From contig OY979717.1 of the NCBI GenBank assembly GCA_963855995.1, positions 4,705,728 to 4,769,727 on the forward strand: a stretch of DNA of 64,000 bases, given 5' to 3'. Numbering within the stretch: position 1 is the stretch's first letter; each line of letters begins with the position of its first letter. Below, in pieces: positions 10,748 through 22,600 of this stretch. The translations under genes were made by a program, and so were the position numbers. The notes beneath the pieces were generated by a model. It was not told where the DNA came from, did not search any database, and saw only the letters and a program-made list of their open reading frames with translations. Origin of the DNA: Muricea muricata. Lineage: Eukaryota; Cnidaria; Anthozoa; Malacalcyonacea; Plexauridae.

Positions 10748-10849
10748 AACACACTTTTACAACTGTGTGGCTAACTGATTATACTAATATAGTACAGTGA
10801 TGCAACGTGTTAAAAACAATAACGTAGACGCATGTACGCATTTTGCGTA

Positions 10850-12502
10850 CCTATTTTTGTAATATAATTAATAATAATAATAATTTAATAATTTATAAAG
10901 CTCTATTTACATAAAATGGTCAAGAGCGCTATATTTTTATAAATTTATATTTACATTATTGACGCTGGATTATGGACTAAAAGTCGTTTGAGTGTTAGAG
11001 TGTATCTATATATACAATATAAAATTAACATACAACATATTAACACTACTAAACTTATACGCAATTATAAAACTAGATACTGAAAGCTGATTTAAAAAGA
11101 TGAGTTTTAAGAGCTGTCTTAAAAACATTAATTGACGAAATGTTATGAATATCTTCCGGAAGCTCATTCCAAAGTTTCGTCACAGCTACACTAAAAGAGC
11201 GATCGCCAAATGATCGCAAAGATTTTTCCTTAGGATATTCTAACATCATACTATCATTAGATCGTAAAGAATAGTTGCCTTTCTTTTTAATGTTAAGTAA
11301 ATCAGCAATATAATTCGGAGCCATTCCATATAAAGCCTTAAAGGTGATTAATAAAAGTTTAAAATTAATTCTAAATTTAACAGGCAACCAATGTAGTTCG
11401 TATAAAATTGGCGTAATATGACAGTATCTTGGGGTCGAGGTCACCAATCTTGCAGCAGCATTTTGTACTCTCTGCAACTTAATTAGTTCAGAGCTAGGTA
11501 AACCATATAAGATACTGTTACAGTAGTCTAAGCGGCTTGTTACGAAAGCATGTATGACAGATATTAAATTCTCTTTAGATAAAAACTTGCTTATACGTTT
11601 GATATTATATAACCAATAAAATGCCGCACCACAGGTCTTTGTGATATGAGTTGACATCGATAAGTGAGAACCACACCAAACCCCAAGGTTACAGACTTTT
11701 TGGACTGGAAATATGTCAACACTCCCTGCAACACTGACACGACAAGGACTTAGTTTCTGCAATTGTTGTTTTGATCCAATCATTAGAAATTTTAAGTTTT
11801 TCCATCATTTAGTTTAAGTTTATCTTTAAGCACTGATACAATTCTCCATCGCCAAAATCGCTTCAGATTGACCGCACAAATCATCAGGCTTAAATGGCAC
11901 ATATAGCTGGCTATCATCAGCAAAACAATGTGAGTCTGGCAAGTGACTGCCCACAATATCGAACAATTTGGAAGCATATAATATGAAAAGAGGCCCCAAG
12001 CAGGAACCCTGCGGAACGCCAAAGTTCAATTCATATTTGTCAGAAGATGTACCATTCAGCATAACACGATAGCTTCGACCAGGCAAATAAGATGAAAACC
12101 AGTTCAGGACTTTGCCACGGAACCCAAATTTGGAACTTAACCGTTCAAGCAAAATTTTATGGTCAATAGTGTCAAAAGCTGAACTTAGATCCAAAAGTAC
12201 CAGTAGAATAACACGCTGACTGTTCATGTTCATTAAGATACATTCAATACTTTAAGTAATGCAGTTTCAGTGGAATGGTATTGCCGGTATGCTGATTGCA
12301 GAATTGGATAAAGATTCCAGCAAAGAAGATGGTCATGTATCTGATTGTAAACTAAACTGCCCCTCTCAACTAGCTTAGAAATATATGCTAAATTACCAAT
12401 GGGACGAAGATTGTCAAAAGAGGGTTCTAGGCCAGCTTTTTTCAAATTCCCAACAGCGCATAAGATAACACAAAAACATATCACCTTAGAAATGTTAGAC
12501 AT
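10850..12502 (-). pseudogene. 5'-truncated CR1-like LINE reverse transcriptase
   Basis: Three successive minus-strand frames cover one reverse transcriptase. 12502–12233 has LRPIGNLAYISKLVER and SAYRQYHSTETALLKV. 12233–11826 has LVLLDLSSAFDTIDH, GVPQGSCLGP and the catalytic FADDSQLY. 11783–11073 has the C-terminal domain with SRLDYCNSILYGLP, LQRVQNAAARLV and LHWLPVKFRI, typical of CR1/Jockey-group LINEs. Frame breaks and the absent endonuclease domain make it inactive. The 3' end on the minus strand runs to a TTATTATTATTAAT microsatellite near 10865–10885, a common tail in this group. The TTAA-bounded element lies just beyond that tail. Confidence 0.85.
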
Positions 12503-12840
12503 GAACCTTACTAATGTTGTATATACTTCTATGATGAAATAAACCCTTCTTACTCACAAATATCACTTGTATTTCTTTCTTTAAATTTTGTACCAAGATA
12601 CTAAACATATTCTAAATAGTATCCAAGATATCGACAACTCTTGTCGTTTCGGAACCAATATTGTGCGACAAAGTAGCCAGAAAAATACACGATCAGATAA
12701 CGCGACACATAATAGCTATATATTACACAACACAAGCACGACATCATGTGAAATATGAAACCCGTAATTGTTGAAAGAGTGCAGACAATGTAATCAAAGT
12801 TATTATTAAACCCGATCTTAATATTGCAAACCATTAACTA

Positions 12841-13250
12841 ATTGGAGCGCGGCTAGAGCGTTATAAAACGCAGTTGTTCGACCAGTCAGAGCACAGGTAT
12901 AGCGTTAGAAAACGCAGTTGTTCGCCAATCAGAGAACGGCTATAGCGTACGTAACGCTGTTCGAGCTAAGGCTGCTCGACCAATCCAAGCACGGCTATAG
13001 CATACGTCACGCTTCGACCGATCAGAGCGCGGCTATAGCGTACGTCACCCTGCGTACGTCACGCTACGTACGTCACGCCACTTGTATGTACGTACGCTGT
13101 TCAACTAATCAAAGCTGGCGTATGCTTTGCGTACGTCACGGGGCGTACGTACGCTGTTTGACCTATCAGAGCACGCGTACAGCGTACGTACAGGGTGTAC
13201 GTCACGGGGTGTACGTACGCTTTTCGACCAATCAGAGCACGGCGTTCTCG
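12841..13250. repeat. degenerate tandem array with CCAAT and TACGTCA motifs
   Basis: About eight units of 40–60 bp, each starting near CGACCAATCAGAGCACGGCT and continuing ATAGCGTACGTCACGCTG. Units start near 12841, 12872, 12919, 12975, 13012, 13100, 13156 and 13222. The CCAAT box and the TACGTCA / TACGTACG steps are better preserved than the spacers. The plus frame through it (12918–13262) is a by-product of the repeat. Three related units form the upstream region of the gene at 7623. Confidence 0.7.
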
Positions 13251-13254
13251 CATA

Positions 13255-14120
13255 CTAATTAGTGCGGCACCCTGTGGAGGCTTGCGCCCCCCTCGCCCCC
13301 CCTAAAAATCCGGGTCGATCGGCCTTTATAATACTACTTGTATAGCCTCCTAATATATTTAATAATGTTTGTAGTATTCGAAATATTGTAATACATCTTT
13401 TAGGACTTTCTAATACAAAATGTACTTTAGGACAAATAAGGAACATTTGCATGTTTGTACCTGTTTCGTTTATCTGAAAAACAGCCCGCCAAATTGTCAC
13501 CTTACATGAAACATCAATGATAATTGCACGAAACGACACCAAGAGCATGTAATGTTACAATGTTATATATCTATAATGTTAGAGTAGACTTTACATTTAG
13601 GATTAGATATTTACTATGCAAGTTTCTGAATATATGTGAACACTGATTCAAGTATTCATATTGTCCACATCACAATCGTGTACTTACGCAACTTTAATGA
13701 CAAACATATACTTGTAAATTTACTACTCATTTATAGCTAAAGAACACCCATTCTAAAAGTTATAAACAATATTTATACATAAATTACAATATTAAATACT
13801 TTCAATTGTAAGAATTGCATGCATAATTCAATTATTATATATGATTCCCATGTTTGGAGATTTGACATTCATGAACCAAAGAAACTAAAAAAGTCAATGA
13901 ATTGCGATTTGTGGATATTAGCCGTGAACGTGTGTACGTAGGACTGAAGATGGCTCAAAGTTGTAACACAATTGGATTTTTTCATTTTTGCGGATAATTT
14001 CTGAAGCGTTACTTATATTCTTATGTGGAAATCATTCAAGCATCGAACATGTGAAAAAAACTTCATCATCAACTACAGGTCCTCCAACAGAAATCAAACA
14101 CAAACCTTTACAAAGGCAGT
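13255..14120. other. gene-free stretch
   Basis: AT-rich sequence with no exon-like or RNA-like feature that I can support. Confidence 0.4.
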
Positions 14121-14121
14121 C

Positions 14122-14300
14122 CAGTGGCAGCACCAGGCAAAACTGAAGGGGGGGGGGGAGGGGGCAATTGGAGGGCAAAGGAATGTTTTTTGAGGGGGGG
14201 CAAGTTTGTTTTAGATACTAATGATATTAAATAGATTGCACAACATTGTAATGATTGAGGGGGACAAACTTGCTCTCTCCCCCCTTAGTGCTGCCACTAG
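14122..14300. repeat. MITE with CAGTGGCAGCAC ends
   Basis: Terminal inverted repeats CAGTGGCAGCAC (14122) and GTGCTGCCACTA (ending about 14299) enclose ~155 bp with G-runs (14148–14163) and a second, partly complementary C-run near 14278. The CAGTGGC end resembles hAT-type termini, but the flanks do not give a clean 8-bp duplication. Confidence 0.5.
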
Positions 14301-14906
14301 CAGTCTATTGCTGTGATTGCTATGATGAACATTTCCACATATTAGTTATAACTACTCCCATCTTGAATGTTGACATGTTTGTGATTTTCAATCAGGAATA
14401 AGATACATTTACCTCAAACCATACTACATACACCTCGGCGATTATAAGCGATGGGCTATATAAGCTTTTTGGTGGGCTTATCAAACATGGGTGGGCTTCA
14501 ATATGGGGAGGGAGCTTACATATGGGCAACAACTTAGGTCATAATGAGTAGTAATTTTTTTCAGTTTTTAGATAGAAGGGCTTATATTTTTCGGGGGAGG
14601 ATTTTTAATTGAAGGTTTATGATAAAGAAAATTTCCATAAAGAATATAATTTAGTAAAATGGCAAAATTTAGTGATAAAATGCTGTAGTTTGAGGCATAT
14701 ATCCTTGCAAAGTTTGAAGATTTTGGTTATGATAATTAATTGAACTACCAGCAGAAGTTGTTACCATTTTTCAATCAAAAATTGCAAACAATCTCTGCAC
14801 CTATTATACAAACATGAAAAAATCTGCAAACTTTACAAGGCTATAATTTCAAATCTTTACAACATTTTGCAACTACCAAACTACCAATGAATACTAATCC
14901 TACTCA

Positions 14907-15026
<120 letters not shown>

Positions 15027-15289
15027 TTATTTATGTCTTATTCTATAAATAATACATGTGGTTTAGAAGACATTTGTGAATCATTGGGAATCCTGCAAGT
15101 TGCAGTAAATTTGCATGATATATAACTAGACTGTTTTCTGCAAGAACAATTCCTGCTAAGTACCTGCCTGAGAGGGACACTGCAAATAAACATTCCAAGA
15201 GAATAGGATAATGCATAAAAAACAGCTATAGTACTTCTCTTTTATGCAGCCAATTCATAACAGAATTCTCACCCAACATTTTCAGTACA

Positions 15290-15478
15290 TGTTATAATAA
15301 TTGTATAGATGCTTATGCCATGTAAGGCTATAAGGAGTATCTGTATCGGAGTAAACCCACAACTTTCCGCATATCTAACATTGAAGATACTTAGGTGAGA
15401 ATCAAACTCGCAACCTCATAGGGGAAAGGCTAATGGTTTAACCACAATGCTATCCAAGCTCCAGTCATGTGACAATGT
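15290..15478 (-). repeat. tRNA-derived SINE
   Basis: On the minus strand, GGATAGCATTGTGGTTAAACC resembles a pol III box A (TRGCNNAGTGGTTA). About 45 bases on, GGTTGCGAGTTTGATTCTC resembles box B. The tRNA-like head is followed by ~100 bases of unrelated body and an AT-rich tail near 15290. Spacing suits a tRNA-derived SINE rather than a functional tRNA. Confidence 0.6.
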
Positions 15479-16031
15479 ATTCTTAACCATCAGTTTGTAT
15501 TGTGATGTAAAATGGGAATGTGTTTTAGGCCCCAGTTACCTTTGTCTGTTTACCTCCTGTTGAGTATTATGCTGACTGATAGAAATATCATGAGCTACAA
15601 TACACTGAACATTACGGTACCTAGATTTGGTTCTTCCTCTCCAAAATTTTCTGTCGGATCTTTTCTTTTCCTAGTGACATAACCAAAAATAATCACAATA
15701 AACAAATAAGTATGTTAAAAACATATCACATATAACTGTTAAAAACATATTGCTGTGTGTCTGCTACTTTTTCAATTTCTTGGCTTCTTCTAAGCTTCTG
15801 GTAAATTAAGATGTTATGTCAACTTCCTGCAAATATTTTCAAAAAGGTAAATCATCCTGAATGACTGAATCTACAAATGTTTTGCATCAATATATATAGA
15901 CCTATTTTTATTACATATATGTCACAAAGAAATAACAACTTAGGCTATTTGTCCAGCAAACAGCAAGACATCTGAGGCAATTACATTCTAACCCAAACCT
16001 TCTCCTAACCGTAAAAATGACTAAATACCAA

Positions 16032-16268
16032 GGGCCAGTTGTATCAAAGGCATTTAGCTTAAACGGTGGATAAGTAAAAAGTGAAACAAGTTTACATGTT
16101 GTGTAAACAAACCAGCTGAAGTTATTTGGCCTGAGAAGAACAATTATATATAAAACTAAATATTTATTCTATTAAACTCATAATTTCGGTTCCGTGCTAG
16201 GTGGAAAAGTGATTTTTAAATTTCTCTTATCCACCATTTAAGTTAAACGCCTTTGATACAACCGGCCC
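16032..16268. repeat. GGGCCGGTTGTAT-family MITE, copy 1
   Basis: Inverted ends GGGCCAGTTGTATCAAAGGC and GCCTTTGATACAACCGGCCC enclose ~200 bp with matching inner arms (TTTAGCTTAAACGGTGGATA / TATCCACCATTTAAGTTAAA). Related copies are at 40095, 46591 and 56205. Confidence 0.75.
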
Positions 16269-16299
16269 CTGAGTGGAAAGTTTGCCCTGTGTAGGGTAA

Positions 16300-19160
16300 C
16301 TCTCCCCCATGTAGTTTTGTTGTCTTCCACATTAATTAAGGGACGATGTGGAGTGTTTTCAGCCTGGCTAAAGACTATAGTCCTAGAATACAGCGTGCAA
16401 TTACATGACAAGATTGCCGAGCTAAAAATTTTCCTCTAGGCTCTCAAGATTCCTGACTGAATCATATAAACAACTTTATTTTTGTCAGTTTTGCTTTTAA
16501 ATGCAGCTACAGTTTCATAGAAGTCAAATAATAAACATAAACAGCATTTTAAATTCCTCAAAGAAGCGACATAGGGTTTTTTTTAGACCTAATCGTTTCA
16601 CTCCAGGCCGAAATTTCATCCTGGTTTTTGCTGAAATCTTAATTAGCCCAGGCTGAAACCTCCCATGTAATCGTGAAACAATTTGAGCTTGGTAAACCAG
16701 GCTGAAACTCACCCCTTAACTTTTGTTAATCTACCCTGCAGATTTCACAAACTTTCTAATTTGAATTGAATCTACAAATATTTTACAAAATAAAGGTGTT
16801 CTTTGGAATTGAACCTGGAACTACATGGTAGCTCTCAGCAACTACAGCTCAACTGAATTTAACCAGTTTACATGAAACAGTATAGAATATACTGTTTGGT
16901 GGACAAATAGCCAAAATTGTTATTTGCCCTTTACCGGACAAATAACAAAAACACCAGTTTACAGACACACCACTTCATATCAACAAACTTACAGTTTAAA
17001 GTTAAGAACAGCGCATGCGTTCACCAGAAGGGTCCTGTAAATAAATTATATACCATCATTTATTCATATTAAATTGTCAGGAGTAAGTGATTAAGTTACC
17101 AAGTAATAATTTGAAAGAGACACAACTTCAATCAAACCATAGAAATAATATATATTTATTATCATTGCATCTTGATATCATATAGCGATATATTAAATTG
17201 GTGTATAATTATAAATGTATTATGTTTCTATAAACACTGAAAAGCAATACCCAAAAATGAGAAAATCAGATATTATTGCCATCCTGAAAATACCACTGTG
17301 CTTTGAAAAATATCAAACACTTTTATACGCTTTAAACACTAAAATCGTGACTAAAATTGCACTCCAATTTAGCATTTATATTTTGACGTTGCATTTCATG
17401 TCCGCCATATTGGTATTTAAACCATTTATCCCATAATGCATTACAGGTTAACAAATTTGCAATTTACATCTTTTACATTTACAGAGATGTAAGAACGTGT
17501 TTATTAGAGGTAAGTAATAATATCCAACATATATGACTTATGCATTCAATAACTTTATACTGATAAATGCATACCTTTATATGCATAAGGGTCATCAACT
17601 AATAGATTTACCCACCTATCACAGACTTGCTCCATCAGCCTCCATGATGGAGAAACATGATGGAGAAGGGGGGGGGGGGGGGTTACCCTTGAATCTGCCA
17701 TAACAAAATAAATAGGATGGAAACAGGTTTTTTGGCTAAAAATATGTTAATCTGGTCTGTGATGGGATTAGGGTGATACCGTTGAAGCAATAGTGGACAA
17801 AAGTCTACAATTGGAAGATGAAATCCATTTGGCCAGACTGGAAAAGCCATGGTCTGGCCTGGTAGCTGGTACCAAATGACCAGACTGGTCTGTTTTGAGT
17901 GCTAATCTTTTGACAACATGTTACAACCCATACAATGTTTTTGTATCATGCAAGAAGAGCAATTGAATTAATCAATCCTCTGCTAAAAGGTAAATGGCAT
18001 GGGTAGAATGGACCAACAATATAATTGGTATAGATATATGCTTATTTGTGGTGACCATACCCTTGTGGGGAAGCCTAATAAAAATATAATGTGCCAGCTT
18101 TGGTTTACCAGTCCAATCATTAACGAAATGAACTGAGATCGGAAAGTTTGTATTCTTTGGTTATAAATATATGGCTATACAATATTAAATTTTTCATGTG
18201 TTTTAATTGCTTCTATGCATTACTTTCTGCTGGTTGATGAACAAAAGTGGCAGAAAAATGTTTCTTCTGCACTGCTAGGGGCTGGGTTAGGATGGGTTCA
18301 AGATTTTGCTCACCTTGTGCTAGCCTGACCTGTATCCACACCACCCACACATACACAATTAGTTTTTGTTAAATTGGAGATGTTATTTGTTATTATGGCA
18401 ATGAAATTTATGTAATAAAGGTCAGGTTTGCTTGTATAATCTGCCCATCAGCAGTGTGTGAGAAATATTCTTTCATACATATCTACTTTAAGTGTTGGCA
18501 ACATTCAGTTCAAAACCCAACTGCCCCCTTTCCCTTCAAAGTTTTCAGTCCCCCTCCCCCCAAATTTAAAGACACTTGCTTTCTGTTTCTGTCATGCCTT
18601 TGGGGGGGGGGGGGCTTAAGTTTGGGGTCTGAGGAAAATTGCCCTTTTTGCCCCTGCCTTTTGAAATTCCCTGTCCATTCATCTACCACACAATTTTCAA
18701 ATTATGTATCATAAATCATTCACATTCATTTCATTGCAAGTTATTATTTCACAATTAGTGAACACGAAAATATTTGCATAGTTAGCTGGTTCATGTTACG
18801 AATCACGAAACAACGGCCTTTGATCTTAGCGACAAATTACTAGGAGGATGTTACGCTATGAAACTCATTAACTTGCAACTGATCACTAATGTCTTTGTGC
18901 TCTCATTATTCGTGATCATTGGTCGATTAAATCTTGTGTTTCTGAAATATTAGTTTCTCGTTCAGTCATCTCCAACAAAAGACGGGCGATAAATTACGAT
19001 ATATGAAAATCAGACTTTATAATAACTTACATCAGAGCGATGACTAGGCTGTATTGTTACAGTTTATGCAGATCATGAGACCTTTACTCTGTGATTATAG
19101 AGTGCTTTCACTCTATAATCACAACAGCAAAACAACAAAGGAGTTGAAGAACACATTGGT
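16300..19160. other. gene-free stretch
   Basis: AT-rich, with long G-runs at about 17668–17682 and 18601–18613 and no exon-like structure. Small frames such as 17215–17436 and 18454–18714 lack domains or splice context. Confidence 0.4.
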
Positions 19161-19165
19161 GTATC

Positions 19166-19499
19166 CATAGTTAATAGAGTAGATGGTTTGGAAGCTCATT
19201 TGAATGACAATATAACTCATTATCTATGTTGGTAAACGTTACGCAAAAAATATGTTCTTCATCGTCACATGTGTATTGTTTTTTTGCCAAATCCACCAGT
19301 AGGAATTCTTGAATTGCCCTATTGTTCAAGTGGCGGATGGATAATATTCCTAAAACGTTCTTATTGGTTAGTTAGGTAAAAATACACTACGCACGTGACG
19401 ACGAAGGACCTCATTTCTGGAAGAAAACAGAACGAAATAATAGATAATGACTTATATTGTAGTTCTAATGAGTTTCCAAACCATCTAACTCTAACTATG
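19166..19499. repeat. CATAGTTAATAGAGTAGATGG MITE, copy 1
   Basis: Inverted ends CATAGTTAATAGAGTAGATG and its complement around 19470–19499 (CCATCTAACTCTAACTATG) bound a ~334-bp element. A second copy of nearly equal length and high identity is at 48754–49091. It lies ~110 bp upstream of the HACL1 ATG and carries CACGTGACG and ATTGGTTAG motifs. Confidence 0.75.
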
Positions 19500-19606
19500 A
19501 TGCAAGGGAAACCATCTTTTTATAAAGGGTTTTAAGTTTGGTACAAATATATGATTTCTTTTTTACTGTTTTTCTTTGAAAGGACATATTTATAAAGAAG
19601 ATTAAG

Positions 19607-22600
19607 ATGGATTCAGTCCAAGGATGTCAGGTTCTTTGTGAAGCGCTAGTGAAACAGGGAGTAAAATATATGTTTGGAGTTGTTGGAATTCCTGTCATAG
19701 AAATTGCTCTAGCAGCTCAATCGCTGGGAATCAAGTATTTTGGCATGCGCAATGAACAGGCTGTAAGGAACGTGGTTGAAATGTTGTCTACTGCAGTTTA
19801 GTGTGAAATAATGGGATCTTGGGCTCAGATAAGGCTTGGCTGCAAAGCCGGTTGAGAACTTACGGTTAGGTTAGGATTAAGGCTAGGGTTATGGTTGAGG
19901 TTAGATTATATCGGTCCGCTAAAGTGCAGTTATCCAACACAATCAAAATATACATTTAATCAGTTCATCTCAACTGATTGCTGACACAAAAAACTGTCGC
20001 TTATACTACTACCAGTGCAGACATCTTTTCTCAGGACAACAAACGCGATTGATTTACATTTAATTATCTCCGTATTTACAAGACATTATGCTTTCGCGTA
20101 TAAAATCATTTAAATATATATCTATGTATGAACACTTTTATGAAAAATACTGCCAGCTACTTGCAGCGTACTTAATTTGACATAGTATATTATGTATATT
20201 ATCTAGCTTTACAGTAAGTGATCTATAAATAAGGGCAATAACTATTCTTGATCAATAAGGCAATATCTGTGCATGCACGCACAACCATGTTGTTGGTATA
20301 GAAACAAAAATATCATAATCTTTTCAGTATTCAATTTCGCAACAACATGACCACCATTTTATTGTCTTTTATCCCTCAATGGATTGTTTTGTAGTCAAGG
20401 AAATGTTCGGTATATTTAATATTTTCTTCTCTAGGCATGTTATGCGGCGTCTGCTATTGGTTATTTAACACAAAGGTACGGTAAAGTTATCATAAGAAAA
20501 TTCTTTGTAATTCGCTTGATTTGTGTTCGCCTAATTGGCTACCATTTATATTGCTAGCGAAGAACTTTACCTCCTCTGTATGACAGCATATTTATTCAAA
20601 AGTTATCCCTTTTTAGACCTGCTGTTTGTCTCGTTGTCTCTGGTCCTGGTTTATTGCATGCGTTCGGAGGAATGGCGAATGCAATGATTAATTGTTGGTA
20701 ATTTTTTCGAAATTATGAATACTGCAATCATTCTGACTTACCTTGACACCAATATAATCAGTTTAGTCGTATAATATTAAGTGAGAGCAGGGATCAAAAT
20801 AACGGCTGATTAACGCACAGTGACCGGCTAAAACGCTGGCTGATCATTCGCTATCACCTCAGCGGTCATTTTGAGTAAAAAGTAAAAAATCGTTACGCCT
20901 CCCACAAGAATTATAAACCACGGCAAATGAAAAGAAAAAGATCAATAAACGGAAATGTGTTATGAATCCATTGAACTATAAGTAAACTGGAACGATTAGT
21001 CAGGGGGGAAAATTGAAGCCAATTTGATTCAGTTTTTCTGGGTTTTGAGTTGAAATACTAAACGTGACAAAATGGGCCATGTACCAAATGAAAGCTATTA
21101 GAAAGTTGTATTTGGTGTAAAAATTTTGAGGCTTTAGGTGAAAAACAAAACCTTAAACTTTGAAGGGAAATTTGCCGTATTTTTCAAAATTGTAGTTTTC
21201 GTATTTTTTAGGCATTTCTTTTTTGTCTAAAGTCTTGAATTTTTTATAATAAATGTAACTTTTTAATAGCTTCAATTTGATTTACGGTCGATCTTTGGCG
21301 TTAAGTATTTCGTCTCAAAACTCAGAAAAGCTAACTTGGCTTCACCCATTAACTGACCTTTTGTATTGAGTTAGCGTTCTAGTTGTATTACAATTCACTG
21401 TATGAATCTAAGAATTCTTAACCAATTAAAGAAGAAAGGAGTAGCACTATTAATAATGACGGATGCATGCACGAACTGGAATGTTGACCTGATTTTGTCT
21501 GGAAACATGCGTTACCGTTATTGTGAGCCCTGTGAAGTATGGCTTGTGGCAATGTTTGTGACTTTCTTTTACGCTCGTTGACTGTCATCATGCAGAGTTT
21601 CAGTTCCGCCTCTAATCCCTTAGTGAAGTAAATTAATTTGAATTTTAGGCCACTAATAGTGATTGGTGGGAGTAGTGATAGAGACCAAGAAAGCAGAGGA
21701 GCTTTTCAAGAATTTCCTCAGGTTAATGCTATCCATAATTTTTGATAAAAATGTATTGTGTAATGTTTAATGCATTTAGTGAATTGGATAATTTACAAAT
21801 TAATGGTAAACCTATTTAATTTGTACACTGTGCATGATGCCGTCTGACAAAAGCAAAAAGTTAATTCTCAAATGAATACCCCTGTGCTGGGATTGTTTGA
21901 ATCACATTGGCAATCCATCCCTGCCAATCTAAGTGAGATGTTTAATTTTTTTTCACCCATCTTCATTTCAACATATTAGCGATGATAAACACCGGAAGCT
22001 AATATTTACACGTGTCTTTTTTGTCTCTATGAGGAATTCTTATACTGTATATCTCCTAAAAATGCACAAAAATGTATGTGAAACCTTTTAAGAGAATAAT
22101 GAACATTAGTATAATTTCTTTAGTAAATAATGGTTTTCAAGCATTTTGATTGGTTGACTGACTAGTAAATCTAAGGCATTATTTACTAGCTGGCATTTTT
22201 TTCAAAATAGCCGCCAATGAGAGTCGTTTTGATGTATTATACTTTTGCCAAAATTAGCAAATGGAGAAAAATTGCATTAATATAAACTCAAAGAATACAA
22301 TAACAAACTTTGATGTTAAACTATCGTAAGCGGTGAGGTAATAGATCGTCTGCAAATACCTCATTAAATAATTTTTCACTATTTAAAAATTACAAGTAAA
22401 CTTTAGTCTTTACTTAGGAATTTTCAGAAGTAAACTGTATTCATAAAAGACGACAGTGCATTTTATACATGTAAATTTTACTAACGAAATTATGCTAAAA
22501 CAATTATTCGCCTCAGGCTCAGTTATTATGGTAAATATTCACCTTGATTTTGTCTCGGTGAATATTTACCAATAATCACTTCGCCTTCGGCAAATAATTG

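Noticed and set aside
12918-13262. 114-codon plus-strand frame
   Set aside because: It runs entirely through the CCAAT/TACGTCA tandem array; the open frame is a by-product of the repeat.
19830-19910. Telomere-like TTAGGTTAGG…TTAGGGTT run
   Set aside because: Short, degenerate and intronic; also seen at 29480 and 34393. No evidence for an interstitial telomere or chromosome fusion.
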